Part shown: positions 41,422 to 50,826 of the stretch, in pieces
Position numbering within the stretch: position 1 is the first letter of the stretch
How the letters are laid out: each line of letters starts with the position of its first letter
Position numbers and translations under genes: made by a program
Source: Streptomyces sp. FIT100
GTDB lineage: Bacteria > Actinomycetota > Actinomycetes > Streptomycetales > Streptomycetaceae
Direction of reading: 5' to 3'
Length of the DNA stretch: 64,000 nucleotides
Assembly (NCBI RefSeq): GCF_024584805.1
Contig: NZ_CP075715.1
Location: forward strand, 4,412,526 to 4,476,525
The notes under the pieces: model-generated
Database searches by the model: none
Told to the model about the DNA's origin: nothing
What the model saw: only the letters and a program-made list of their open reading frames with translations

Positions 41422-43260
41422 TCACGCCGCCCGGACCTCGTGCTCCGGGGCGGTGGCCGGGCGGATGTGGGCGCAGGGGCGTGTGGCGCGGGCCCTCCGG
41501 CGGCGGAAGGGGCGGGGCAGGGCGAGGGTCACGAAGCCCTCCGCCTGCATCGCGGCGAAGCCGATCCGCGGCAGGTCCCGGGTGTTGCGGAAGACCACGA
41601 AGCGGGGCTCCCAGCGGGGCCGGAACTTGGCGTTGAACTTGTACAGGGACTCGATCTGGAACCAGCGGGAGAGGAAGACCAGCAGCCCGCGCCAGGTCCG
41701 CAGGACCGGTCCTGCACCCAGCTTCTCGCCGCGCGCGAGGGCCGAGCGGAACATCGCGAAGTTGAGCGAGACCCGCTCGATGCCGAGCCGGGGGGACGCC
41801 TGCAGGGCGGCGACGATGAGCAGCTCGTTCATGCCGGGGTCGGCCGAGCGGTCGCGGCGCATCAGGTCCAGGGACATGCCGTCCGTGCCCCACGGGACGA
41901 AGTGGAGGACGGCCTTCAGGTCGCCGTGCGGGCCCGGCTCGCCGTCGTCGGCCTTGTGCGCCGTGGCGATGACGCTGTCGCCGTCCGAGGGGTCGCCGAT
42001 CCGGCCGAGGGCCATGGAGAAGCCGCGCTCGGTCTCCGTACCGCGCCAGTCCTCGGCGGCGCGGCGTATCCGCTCCAGTTCGCCGTCGGAGAGGTCACGC
42101 ACGCGGCGGACGCGGGTCTCGTAACCGTTCCGCTCGATGCGCTTGACCATCTGGCGCACATTCCGCATCGCGCGCCCGCTGAGCGAGAAATCCGCGACGT
42201 CCACCACCGCCTCGTCGCCTAGTTCGAGGGCGTCGAGGCCGGTCTCCCGGGTCCACACCTCGCCTCCGGTCTCGGAGCAGCCCATGACGGCGGGGGTCCA
42301 GGAGTGGGCCCTGGCCTCGTCCATGAAGCGCTCGATCGCGCCGGGCCAGGCTTCGACGTCGCCGATCGGGTCGCCGCTGGCGAGCATCACGCCGGAGACG
42401 ACGCGGTAGCAGACGGCGGCCTTGCCGCTGGGCGAGAAGACGACGCCCTTGTCGCGGCGGAGCGCGAAGTGGCCGAGTGAGTCGCGGCGGCCGTGCCGGG
42501 CGAGCAGCTCGCGCAGCCGGGCCTCGTCGTCCTCGGTGAGCCGGGCGGCCGGCAGTTCGGGGCGGAGGGCGAGGTAGATGGTGGTGACGGCGGTGAGCAG
42601 GCCGAGGGCGCCGAGCGAGTAGCCGACGGTCCAGTCGACGCCGCCGCGGTAGCCGATGGGGCCTTCCAGTCCGAAGAGCCCGACCAGGACGTGTTCGAGG
42701 CGGTCGCTGAGGCTGGGGCTGCCGACGACCTTGTACGGGTGTGCGCTGACGATGACCAGGCCGAGGCCGATCGAACCGGCGCCCATCAGCACGAAGTTGG
42801 CGAGCGCAAGCCAGCGGCTGCTCGGGTCGGGCAGCGCGGCGAACTGGCTGCGGTGGCGCAGCAGCAGCGCGAGCAGGATCAGCGAGAGCAGGACGCCGAT
42901 GACGGAGTGGCGGTAGGCGAACTGGGCGATCGCGCCGGCCGGCAGCAGGACGACGGCGGCCCGCCAGGCGCGCCGCTTGTGCCGCTTGAGGCCGTGGGCG
43001 AGGAGCAGGAGCAGGACGCCGACGCTGAGCGAGAGCGCGGCGGCGAACGGGCCGAGTGCGCCGGGGAGTACCTCGGCGAAGGCGTGCATCCGGCTGTGCC
43101 GGAAGCGGGGGAAGACGCCGGCGGCGATGTCGATCAGGCCGATGAAGGTGCAGGCCGTGCCGACCAGAGCGGGTACGGATTCGGCGCGGGGACCACTGAG
43201 GATCCGGCGTACCCGAACCGGAACCAGCCCCGACTTATCCCCATCTATCGTGACAGACAT
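41422..43260 (-). CDS. phosphatidylglycerol lysyltransferase-like (DUF2156) membrane protein
   Basis: A 612-aa protein. The N-terminal ~230 residues form about six membrane helices, and the rest is the LPG_synthase_C/DUF2156 domain: LRELLARHGRRDSLGHFALR, VVFSPSGKAAVCYRVVSGVM, and GMNELLIVAALQASPRLGIE. Such enzymes transfer aminoacyl groups from tRNA to phosphatidylglycerol, reducing membrane negative charge and cationic peptide sensitivity. The actual amino acid cannot be told. Start ATG 43260 (MSVTIDGDKSG). Confidence 0.88.
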   Translation of the reverse strand: MSVTIDGDKSGLVPVRVRRILSGPRAESVPALVGTACTFIGLIDIAAGVFPRFRHSRMHAFAEVLPGALGPFAAALSLSVGVLLLLLAHGLKRHKRRAWRAAVVLLPAGAIAQFAYRHSVIGVLLSLILLALLLRHRSQFAALPDPSSRWLALANFVLMGAGSIGLGLVIVSAHPYKVVGSPSLSDRLEHVLVGLFGLEGPIGYRGGVDWTVGYSLGALGLLTAVTTIYLALRPELPAARLTEDDEARLRELLARHGRRDSLGHFALRRDKGVVFSPSGKAAVCYRVVSGVMLASGDPIGDVEAWPGAIERFMDEARAHSWTPAVMGCSETGGEVWTRETGLDALELGDEAVVDVADFSLSGRAMRNVRQMVKRIERNGYETRVRRVRDLSDGELERIRRAAEDWRGTETERGFSMALGRIGDPSDGDSVIATAHKADDGEPGPHGDLKAVLHFVPWGTDGMSLDLMRRDRSADPGMNELLIVAALQASPRLGIERVSLNFAMFRSALARGEKLGAGPVLRTWRGLLVFLSRWFQIESLYKFNAKFRPRWEPRFVVFRNTRDLPRIGFAAMQAEGFVTLALPRPFRRRRARATRPCAHIRPATAPEHEVRAA

Positions 43261-43418
43261 CGCTTCCCGTGGCTCCGAGAGAGATCGTGGAGTCCTGGGC
43301 CGCAGAACAGGCGGCTCGGACAATTTGCGCCCTCTAGGACGGCGCTTCACGGGAGCGGGTTCATTCCCTCTCGGGAAATTCTCACGTTCACCCCGCACGG
43401 AAGTGGCTCGATCTCCTC

Positions 43419-44531
43419 ATGGGTCTCACCAGCAACACCGTTCTGGCGCTGGCCGTACTGGCCGCCGTGGCCTTCTTCGCCGCGACGATCTGGCTGTGGC
43501 CGCGGCTCGCCGCCCGCCGTCCGCGGGCGGTCATCGGCAGGGTGGGGCTGCTGCTCGCGACCCAGCTGGCGCTCTTCGCCGCGCTCGGGCTCGCCGCGAA
43601 CAAGTCCTTCCTCTTCTACGGCTCCTGGGCCGATCTGCTCGGCCGGGAGCAGGAGATGGGCGTGGTCGTGGACCACTCGGCGGACAGCAAGGACATCAAG
43701 GTGGTCTCCACCCAGCGTCCCGACGTGCCCGGAGGGACCCGCCCCGCTGCCGCGGGACAGATCCAGAAGGTCGTGATCGCGGGCGGGAAGTCGGGCATCA
43801 CCAGCCCGGCGTACGTCTATCTGCCGCCGGAGTACTTCCAGCCGGCGTACGCGAAGAAGACCTTTCCCGCGGCGGTCGTGCTGACCGGCTATCCCGGCAC
43901 GGCGGAGAACCTGCTCAAGGGCCTCAAGTACCCGAGAACGGCGCACCAGCAGGCCAAGAACGGGAAGATGCAGCCGATGATCCTGGTGATGCTGCGGCCG
44001 ACCGTGGCACCGCCCCGGGACACCGAGTGCGTCGACATCCCGGGCGGGCCGCGGACCGAGACGTTCTTCGCCGACGATCTGCCGGCCGCCGTCTCGGAGA
44101 CGTACCGGGTCGGCACCAAGCCGCGGAACTGGGGCTTCATGGGGAACTCGACCGGTGGCTACTGCGCGTTGAAGATCGCGCTGCACCACCCGGACCGGTA
44201 CGCGGCGGGCGCGGGCCTGTCGGCGTACTACAAGGCCGCCGAGGACGTGACCACGGGCGACCTCTTCCAGGGAGACAAGAAGGCCCGCAACCGGGCGGAC
44301 CTGCTGTGGAGCCTGGACCATCTGCCCCAGGGGCAGAGCTCGTTCCTCGTCACCACGTCCCGGCACGGGGAAGGAAACCTGAAGGGGACGCTCGACTTCA
44401 TCCGCAAGGTGAAGGCTCCCGCGCGTGTCTCGTCGATCACCCTCGACAGCGGCGGGCACAACTTCAACACCTGGAACCGGGAGATCGCGCCCGCGCTGGT
44501 GTGGCTGAGCGGCCGCCTCAGCGCCGTGTGA
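43419..44531 (+). CDS. membrane-anchored alpha/beta-hydrolase (esterase D/Ag85-like)
   Basis: A 370-aa protein with two N-terminal hydrophobic segments (residues ~7-28 and ~42-60), then a secreted esterase domain. The nucleophile is Ser in GNSTGGYCAL, and the catalytic His is in GGHNFNTW; the fold resembles the mycolyltransferase/esterase D group. YVYLPPEYFQPAY is the typical entry. Substrate unknown. Divergent from the DUF2156 gene with a 158-bp gap in which no clear promoter was found. Confidence 0.85.
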   Translation: MGLTSNTVLALAVLAAVAFFAATIWLWPRLAARRPRAVIGRVGLLLATQLALFAALGLAANKSFLFYGSWADLLGREQEMGVVVDHSADSKDIKVVSTQRPDVPGGTRPAAAGQIQKVVIAGGKSGITSPAYVYLPPEYFQPAYAKKTFPAAVVLTGYPGTAENLLKGLKYPRTAHQQAKNGKMQPMILVMLRPTVAPPRDTECVDIPGGPRTETFFADDLPAAVSETYRVGTKPRNWGFMGNSTGGYCALKIALHHPDRYAAGAGLSAYYKAAEDVTTGDLFQGDKKARNRADLLWSLDHLPQGQSSFLVTTSRHGEGNLKGTLDFIRKVKAPARVSSITLDSGGHNFNTWNREIAPALVWLSGRLSAV

Positions 44532-44538
44532 CCACTCT

Positions 44539-44592
44539 GCGCGGTGTGACCGCTCAGCGCGGTGCGACCGGTCAGCGCGGTGTGACCGTGTC
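44539..44592. repeat. 18-bp tandem repeat over a gene end
   Basis: Three units of GCGCGGTGTGACCGCTCA (44539, 44557, 44575) with few changes. The stop codon of the ABC ATPase gene (44572-44574) lies in the second unit, so repeat expansion or loss would alter its C terminus. Confidence 0.8.
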
Positions 44593-45753
44593 CAGTTCCA
44601 CTTCCGTACGGGGGATGTCCTGCGCGTCCGCGTCGATGGAACGGCGCAGCGCCTCGTGCAGCCGGGCCGGGGTCAGCACACCGAGGAAACGTCCCTTCTC
44701 GGCACGGTCGATGACCGCGATCCAGCCCGCGTCGTGCTGGAGCATCGTGGCGAACGCCTGCTTGAGCGAGGCGCCCACGGGCAGCCACGCCTCCATCCGG
44801 CGGGCGCGGTCCCGTACGGACACCTTGCCGCCGAGAGCCGGGCCGGGGACGGGACCGGTGGGCTCGGCGGCCTGCTCGGCGGAGATCCAGCCGTGCAGAT
44901 TGTCCTCGGCGTCGAGGACGACCGCCCAGCGCGCGCCGAGGTCGCGGGGCAGCGGGTCGTCGAGGTGCACCACCGGCGGCTGTTCGAGGTCGCCCTCCTC
45001 GATGGGTGTGACGGACAGCCGCTTCAGCCCGCGGTCGGCGCCGACGAACTCCGCGACGTACGGCGTGGCAGGGGCGCCGAGGACGGCCGCCGGGGCGTCG
45101 AACTGCTCGATCCTGCCCTGTCCGTAGACGGCGATGCGGTCGCCGAGCCGCACGGCCTCCTCGATGTCGTGGGTGACGAAGAGGACCGTTTTGCGCACGG
45201 CGGCCTGGAGCCCCCGGAACTCGCTCTGGAGGTGGTCGCGGACGACCGGGTCGACCGCGCCGAACGGTTCGTCCATCAGCAGGACCGGCGGGTCCGCCGC
45301 GAGCGCCCGTGCGACGCCGACCCGCTGGCGCTGACCGCCGGAGAGCTGGTCGGGATAGCGGTCGCCGTACGTCCTCGGGTCCAGGCCCACGAGGTCGAGG
45401 AGCTCGGCGGCGCGAGCCCGGGCCTTCGGGCCCTTCCAGCCGAGCAGATGGGGAACGGTGGCGGTGTTCTCCAGCACGGTCTTGTGGGGGAAGAGCCCCA
45501 CCTGCTGGATGACGTAGCCGATGTGGCGGCGCAGTTCGACGGGGTCGGCGGCGGATATGTCCTGGCCGTCGAGGAATATCCGGCCGCTGGTGGGCTCGAT
45601 GAGCCGGTTGACCATCTTCATCGTGGTCGTCTTGCCGCAGCCGGAGGGTCCGACGAGCGTGACCAGTTCGCCCGCGGTGACCTCGAAGGAGAGATCGTCG
45701 ACGGCCGTGGTGCCGTCCGGGTAGCGCTTGGTGACGTGCTCGAATCGGATCAT
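44572..45753 (-). CDS. quaternary-amine ABC importer ATPase with CBS domains (OpuCA/ProV-like)
   Basis: A 393-aa subunit. Walker A GPSGCGKTT, signature LSGGQRQRV, Walker B VLLMDEPF, and IGYVIQQVGLFPH typical of the glycine betaine/carnitine/choline branch. Two CBS-like units occupy the C terminus (ARWAVVLDAEDNLHGWIS; ARRMEAWLPVGASLKQAF), which in OpuA sense ionic strength or nucleotides. It is divergent from the permease genes with 163 bp between starts, so two promoters must drive one transporter. Confidence 0.92.
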   Translation of the reverse strand: MIRFEHVTKRYPDGTTAVDDLSFEVTAGELVTLVGPSGCGKTTTMKMVNRLIEPTSGRIFLDGQDISAADPVELRRHIGYVIQQVGLFPHKTVLENTATVPHLLGWKGPKARARAAELLDLVGLDPRTYGDRYPDQLSGGQRQRVGVARALAADPPVLLMDEPFGAVDPVVRDHLQSEFRGLQAAVRKTVLFVTHDIEEAVRLGDRIAVYGQGRIEQFDAPAAVLGAPATPYVAEFVGADRGLKRLSVTPIEEGDLEQPPVVHLDDPLPRDLGARWAVVLDAEDNLHGWISAEQAAEPTGPVPGPALGGKVSVRDRARRMEAWLPVGASLKQAFATMLQHDAGWIAVIDRAEKGRFLGVLTPARLHEALRRSIDADAQDIPRTEVELDTVTPR

Positions 45754-45916
45754 GCGCCCATTGTGGCGGGTGGTGGCGGGGCATGTGTGAAGGGCGTGTT
45801 GCCGGAACGCGAAGCTCCTCGGCGATTGTCAGTGGCGGGGGATAGGGTCGGTTTCCGGTCGGCCTCGGGTCGAACAAGTTTTGCGACGTACCGAACAGAG
45901 GGACGGGGGTGGGGCG

Positions 45917-46618
45917 ATGGCGGGCCAGAACTGCCTGGTGACGAACGACTGGATCTGCGGCGAATATCTCCGTTCCCGCAGCCAGGAATTGGCCGACGCG
46001 ACGGTGCAGCACATCTGGATCACGGCGGTCTCGGTGCTGATCGGGCTGGCGGTCGCTTTCCCGCTGGCGCTGCTCGCCCGGCGCAGCCCCCGGCTCACCG
46101 GCCCGGTGCTCGGCCTGACGACGCTGCTCTACACGATTCCGTCACTGGCGATGTTCTCGCTGCTGCTGCCGTTCTTCGGGCTCTCCGCCGCCCTGGTGAT
46201 CACGGGCCTGGTGCTGTATTCGCTGACGATTCTCGTGCGGAACATACTGGCGGGCCTGGAAGCCGTTCCGCAGGAGGCGCGTGAGGCGGCGCGCGGCATG
46301 GGGTACGGACCGGCCAGGCTGCTGTGGGAGGTCGAACTCCCGCTCGCGCTCCCCGCGCTGATGGCGGGCCTGCGCATCGCCACCGTGTCGACGGTCGCGC
46401 TCACGACGGTCGGCTCGATCGTCGGCCGCGGCGGCCTCGGCAATCTCATCGAGGACGCGCTGCCCAGCTTCTTCAAGGCCCAGGTGCTGACGGCCTCGGT
46501 GCTCTGCGTGCTGCTGGCCGTCGCCGCCGATCTGCTGCTCCTGGGCGTGCAGCGCCTGCTCACGCCCTGGACCCGAATACGGACACGGGCCGCGGCCGCG
46601 GCCCCGGGGGCCCGCTGA
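45917..46618 (+). CDS. quaternary-amine ABC importer permease 1 (OpuCB-like)
   Basis: A 233-aa permease with about six helices. The cytoplasmic EAA loop is EAREAARGMGYGPARLLWEVELPLALPALMAGL-like, contacting the ATPase. GSIVGRGGLGNLIEDAL follows it. The stop overlaps the next permease start (TGATG). Confidence 0.9.
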   Translation: MAGQNCLVTNDWICGEYLRSRSQELADATVQHIWITAVSVLIGLAVAFPLALLARRSPRLTGPVLGLTTLLYTIPSLAMFSLLLPFFGLSAALVITGLVLYSLTILVRNILAGLEAVPQEAREAARGMGYGPARLLWEVELPLALPALMAGLRIATVSTVALTTVGSIVGRGGLGNLIEDALPSFFKAQVLTASVLCVLLAVAADLLLLGVQRLLTPWTRIRTRAAAAAPGAR

Positions 46619-47313
46619 TGGACGTACTGGCCAAGAGCTGGACCTGGCTCACCACCGGCGCCAACTGGTCGGGGGAGAGCGGCGCGTGGCACCGGCTCGG
46701 AGAGCATCTGTACGTGAGCGGGGTCGCCATGGCGCTGGCCTGCGCGGTCGCCCTGCCGCTCGCCCTGTACCTGGGGCACGTCGGCCGCGGTGGAGCCCTC
46801 GCCGTCAACATCTCCAACGCGGGCCGGGCCATTCCGGTCTTCGCGGTGCTCGCCCTGTTCATGGTCACGCCGCTGCGCAGCGCCGGATACGTCCCGACGA
46901 TCATCGCGCTGGTGCTGTTCGCCGTGCCGCCGCTGCTGACCAACGCCTATGTGGGGATGCGGGAGGTGGACCGGGCCGTCGTGGAGGCCGCGCGCGGCAT
47001 GGGGATGTCGGGCCGGCAGCTCTTCGTCCGGGTCGAGCTGCCGCTCGCGTACCCGATGGTGATGACCGGGCTGCGCTCGGCAGCCGTCCAGGTCGTCGCC
47101 ACCGCGACGATCGCGGCGATGGTCGGCCAGGGCGGCCTCGGCCGGATCATCACGGCCGGTTTCAACACGTACAACACGCCTCAAGTGGTCGCGGGCGCCC
47201 TGCTCGTGGCCGTGCTCGCCCTGCTGGTGGAGGCGGTGCTGGTGCTGGTCGACCGGCTGTGCAGTCCGCTGCGTCTCCTGCGTCCCCAGCGCTCCCTGCG
47301 GAAGACCGTGTGA
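46618..47313 (+). CDS. quaternary-amine ABC importer permease 2 (OpuCD-like)
   Basis: A 231-aa permease paralogous to the previous gene: VVEAARGMGMSGRQLFVRVE is the EAA loop, and AAMVGQGGLGRIITAGF the following helix. The two form the heterodimeric channel. The substrate-binding lipoprotein begins 28 bp downstream. Confidence 0.9.
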   Translation: MDVLAKSWTWLTTGANWSGESGAWHRLGEHLYVSGVAMALACAVALPLALYLGHVGRGGALAVNISNAGRAIPVFAVLALFMVTPLRSAGYVPTIIALVLFAVPPLLTNAYVGMREVDRAVVEAARGMGMSGRQLFVRVELPLAYPMVMTGLRSAAVQVVATATIAAMVGQGGLGRIITAGFNTYNTPQVVAGALLVAVLALLVEAVLVLVDRLCSPLRLLRPQRSLRKTV

Positions 47314-47341
47314 CCACTCACTCACTTGGATGGTGAACCTC

Positions 47342-48325
47342 ATGAGCAAGACCTCGCGCATCGCGGGTGCAGTGCTGGGCGTCGTGGGCCTTGTCGGCTC
47401 GCTCGCCGCGTGCGGCGGCGGCAGCCTGGAGCAGGAGAAGAGCGGCTCCGCCGGCACGGCCGGGAAGCCGAGCAGTGCCGAGAAGGGCACGCTCGTCGTG
47501 GGCGCCGCGGCGTTCACGGAGTCCAAGGTGCTCGCCGAGCTCTACGCACAGGTGCTGGGCGACGCCGGTTACCGCACGTCGGTCACGACCGTGAAGAACC
47601 GGGAGCTGTACGAGCCGTCGCTGGAGAAGGGCGAGATCGACGTCGTACCGGAATACGCGGCGACGATCGCCGAATTCCTCAACGCGAAGGTGAACGGGCC
47701 GAAGGCGCCCGAGGAGAAGCCCGTCGCCTCCAGCGATGTCGCCGCCACCGTCGCCGGGCTGCAGAAGCTCGCCGAACCGCTCGGTCTGAAGGTGCTGCCC
47801 GCGGGCGAGGCGGTCGACCAGAACGCCTTCGCGGTGAGCAAGGAATTCGCCGAGAAGAACAAGCTCAAGACCCTTTCCGATCTTGGAAAGTCGAAGCTGA
47901 AGGTCAAGATCGCGGCCGGGGACGAGTGCGAAGTCCGGCCGTTCTGCGCGCCCGGTCTGAAGAAGACCTACGGCATCGATGTGGCGGGCGTGGATCCGAA
48001 GGGCGTCGGCACCCCCCAGGCCAAGCAGGCCGTCAAGGACGGTGAGGACCAGCTCGTGCTGACCACCACCACCGACGCCACGCTGGAGAGTTTCGGACTT
48101 GTTCTGCTGGAGGACGACAAGAAGCTCCAGAACGCGGACAACGTGCTGCCGGTGCTCAATGCCGAGGACGCGGGCGCGCAGGAGATAGCCGACGCCCTCG
48201 GCAAGCTCACCGGAGCGCTGACGACGCAGGACCTGGTGGAGCTGAACCGGAAGGTGGACGCGGAGCGGGCGAAGCCGCAGGACGTCGCGAGGGAGTATCT
48301 CGCCGCGAAGGGCCTGATCAAGTAG
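47342..48325 (+). CDS. quaternary-amine ABC importer substrate-binding lipoprotein
   Basis: A 327-aa precursor with lipobox SLAAC (Cys about residue 24), thus membrane-tethered. The OpuAC/YehZ-type domain starts LVVGAAAFTESKVLAELYAQ and includes VVPEYAATIAEFL and LNAEDAGAQEIADALGKLT. Ligand is probably glycine betaine, choline or another compatible solute. Last gene of the importer set. Confidence 0.92.
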   Translation: MSKTSRIAGAVLGVVGLVGSLAACGGGSLEQEKSGSAGTAGKPSSAEKGTLVVGAAAFTESKVLAELYAQVLGDAGYRTSVTTVKNRELYEPSLEKGEIDVVPEYAATIAEFLNAKVNGPKAPEEKPVASSDVAATVAGLQKLAEPLGLKVLPAGEAVDQNAFAVSKEFAEKNKLKTLSDLGKSKLKVKIAAGDECEVRPFCAPGLKKTYGIDVAGVDPKGVGTPQAKQAVKDGEDQLVLTTTTDATLESFGLVLLEDDKKLQNADNVLPVLNAEDAGAQEIADALGKLTGALTTQDLVELNRKVDAERAKPQDVAREYLAAKGLIK

Positions 48326-48469
48326 TTCCGATCAAGGACCGGCCGGAAGCGGAAGCGGAGGGGCGGTAAGTGGAGGGGCGGTAAAGGGAGTCGGCCCGTG
48401 GCTCGAACTGACCAAGAGATTGCCGGGCCGACCCCCCAATCGTCATCTACGCACGGTAAATTTCAGGCC

Positions 48470-49519
48470 ATGCCACGTGGACGCCATCGCCATTCCCCAC
48501 CTCTGCACCGGCTCCTGCAGCCCTCCGCGGTCGCCGGAGCTTCGGTTCTCTGTGCCGCCGGCGCCTGGCTATTCGCTGATCCCGTCGTGCTCCGCACCCT
48601 GGTCGCCGCGGCCGCGGCAGCCGCGGTCACCGGCGCGGTGCTCATGCGCGGCTGGGACCGGAGCGCGGGCCGCCGCGTCGCCGAGCTCACCCGCCTCCGC
48701 GCCAGCGACGCCTGGAAGACCGAGGAGCGCATAGCCGAGCTGGAAGCCGATCTCGACGAATCCCGTGAGCTGCGCACCAAGCTGGATGCGAAGCTCCGCA
48801 CGAAGCGGGTCGAGCTGGCGGCGCTGCGCAACGAGCACGCCTCGCTGCTGCGCCGGTACGCGAACGCCGAGACCGAGCGGGCCAGCGCGCTGGAGGGCCG
48901 TCGCCGGCTCGCACTGGAGGCCGCAGCGCCCAAGGAGCTGCCGCCCGCCGGTTCGACGCCGACGCCCTCCGCCTATCTGCGCGCCGCCAAGGCCCTGGAG
49001 GACCTGTCGCGCAACGTCGCGGCGCAGCAGGCGAGGCGCACCGTCGAGGAGGCCCGCAAGCGCGATCTCGCCGAGCGGGCACGGGAGGCGGACGAGCCGC
49101 AGGGGAAGCACGCGGCGGCCGCCGGGGGAGAGCAGCACGCCCGCCCGTCGTCCGCCGCCCCCGCACTCCCCGCGCTCCCGGCCAGGACGCCGGTGCCGAT
49201 CGCCGCGGCGATCGTTCCGTACACCGCGCGCCAGGCTCCGCGCCCGCTGGGGGGCTTCGACTTCTTCGGCACGCAGGGTGGCACCCAGGGCGGCACGCAG
49301 GGTGGTACCCCGAGCGGTGGACAGGACGGCGCCCGGCGCGGTCAGGGCAGCCGGAGGGCGCCCGTCGCGGCGATCGAGTCCGAGGACCTGGCGGACGTCG
49401 TCGGTGAGGAGGCGCTGGCCGAGGCCGGTGCCGACGGGGTCGGTGCGGTGATCGACCTGACCGCGCACGACGAGACCGAGCAGCTGGACGTCGCCGAGCT
49501 GCGCAGCGCGATCTCGTAG
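48470..49519 (+). CDS. membrane protein with coiled coil, unknown function
   Basis: A 349-aa protein starting MPRGRHRHSPPLHRL. Two hydrophobic segments (AVAGASVLCAAGAWLFA; TLVAAAAAAAVTGAVLM) precede a coiled coil (residues ~75-140, EERIAELEADLDESRELRTK) and a long disordered Ala/Pro tail with a GGTQGGTQGGT run. It ends in an acidic segment. Streptomyces-conserved by appearance; no family with known role is recognised. ATG 48470 was chosen over an upstream in-frame GTG. Confidence 0.7.
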   Translation: MPRGRHRHSPPLHRLLQPSAVAGASVLCAAGAWLFADPVVLRTLVAAAAAAAVTGAVLMRGWDRSAGRRVAELTRLRASDAWKTEERIAELEADLDESRELRTKLDAKLRTKRVELAALRNEHASLLRRYANAETERASALEGRRRLALEAAAPKELPPAGSTPTPSAYLRAAKALEDLSRNVAAQQARRTVEEARKRDLAERAREADEPQGKHAAAAGGEQHARPSSAAPALPALPARTPVPIAAAIVPYTARQAPRPLGGFDFFGTQGGTQGGTQGGTPSGGQDGARRGQGSRRAPVAAIESEDLADVVGEEALAEAGADGVGAVIDLTAHDETEQLDVAELRSAIS

Positions 49520-49571
49520 CCGCCGCACGGACCGCCCGGCTCCGCCCGCTACTTGCGCCCGGCTCCGGCCG

Positions 49572-50714
49572 CTACTTGTCGATGTCGCCGACGACGAAGA
49601 ACAGCGATCCCAGGATCGCCACCATGTCGGCGACGAGCGTGCCGGGCAGCAGCTCGGTCAGCGCCTGGATGTTGTTGTACGACGCGGAGCGGAGCTTGAG
49701 GCGGTACGGCGTCTTCTCGCCCTTGGACACCAGGTAGTAGCCGTTGATGCCGAGCGGGTTCTCGGTCCAGGCGTACGTGTGGCCCTCGGGGGCCTTCAGC
49801 ACCTTCGGCAGGCGCTGGTTGACCGGCCCCGGGGGCAGCTCGGCGAGCCGGTCCAGGCAGGCGTCCGCGAGTTCGAGCGCGTTGTGGGTCTGCTCCAGCA
49901 GGCACTCGAAGCGGGCCAGGCAGTCGCCCTCGGTCCGGGTGACGACCTTCAGGGTGTCCTGCAGTTCGCCGTACGCCAGGTACGGCTCGTCGCGGCGCAG
50001 GTCGAAGTCGACGCCCGAGGCGCGGGCGATCGGCCCGGAGACCCCGTAGGCGTGCGCGGTCGCCGGCGTCAGGACGCCGATGCCGCGGGTGCGCCCGCGG
50101 AAGATCTCGTTGCCGAGGACGAGCCGGTCGTACACGTCCATCCGCGACCGCACGTCGGCGACCGCCTGCCGTGCCCGGCCCGTCCAGCCCGCGGGCAGGT
50201 CCTCCTTGAGGCCGCCGACCCGGTTGAACATGTAGTGCATCCGGCCGCCGGAGATCTCCTCCATGACGGTCTGGAGCTCCTCGCGCTCCCGGAATGCGTA
50301 GAAGACCGGGGTGATTCCGCCCAGTTCCAGCGGATACGACCCGAGGAACATCAGGTGGTTGAGCACCCGGTTCAGCTCGGCGAGGAGCGTACGCATCCAC
50401 ACCGCGCGCTCCGGCACCTCCATGCCGAGCATGCGCTCGACGGCCATGACGACCCCGAGCTCGTTCGAGAAGGCGGACAGCCAGTCGTGCCGGTTGGCCA
50501 GCATCACGATCTGCCGGTAGTCGCGCGCCTCGAACAGCTTCTCCGCGCCCCGGTGCATGTACCCGATCACCGGCTCGGCCTGCTGAATGCGCTCACCGTC
50601 CAGGACCAGCCGGAGCCGGAGCACGCCGTGGGTGGAGGGGTGCTGCGGGCCGATGTTCAGCACCATGTCGGTGCTCTCCGCCGCGCCGCCGATGCCGATC
50701 GTCGTCTCCGTCAT
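49572..50714 (-). CDS. nuoD2: NADH-quinone oxidoreductase subunit D, orphan copy
   Basis: A 380-aa 49-kDa-type subunit: NIGPQHPSTHGVLRL, GYMHRGAEKLFE (Arg55 is the site equivalent to the dimethylated Arg of mitochondrial NDUFS2), and SYNNIQALTELLPG near the C terminus. It normally forms part of the quinone-binding site of complex I. No other nuo gene is present in the window, so it is an orphan or paralogue of the main operon. It ends in VVGDIDK, shorter than many NuoD proteins. A methyltransferase of the NDUFAF7 family lies next upstream. Confidence 0.92.
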   Translation of the reverse strand: MTETTIGIGGAAESTDMVLNIGPQHPSTHGVLRLRLVLDGERIQQAEPVIGYMHRGAEKLFEARDYRQIVMLANRHDWLSAFSNELGVVMAVERMLGMEVPERAVWMRTLLAELNRVLNHLMFLGSYPLELGGITPVFYAFREREELQTVMEEISGGRMHYMFNRVGGLKEDLPAGWTGRARQAVADVRSRMDVYDRLVLGNEIFRGRTRGIGVLTPATAHAYGVSGPIARASGVDFDLRRDEPYLAYGELQDTLKVVTRTEGDCLARFECLLEQTHNALELADACLDRLAELPPGPVNQRLPKVLKAPEGHTYAWTENPLGINGYYLVSKGEKTPYRLKLRSASYNNIQALTELLPGTLVADMVAILGSLFFVVGDIDK

Positions 50715-50826
50715 GGGCGACAGTATCCCTCCCTGGCGCGGACGCCGGCGGCCCGGGCCGAGGGGCGGACCCGGTCCCCGCTCGCTCCGTGCCGCAACGG
50801 CCCCGCCGCACGGCCCGCCGCGGGCG

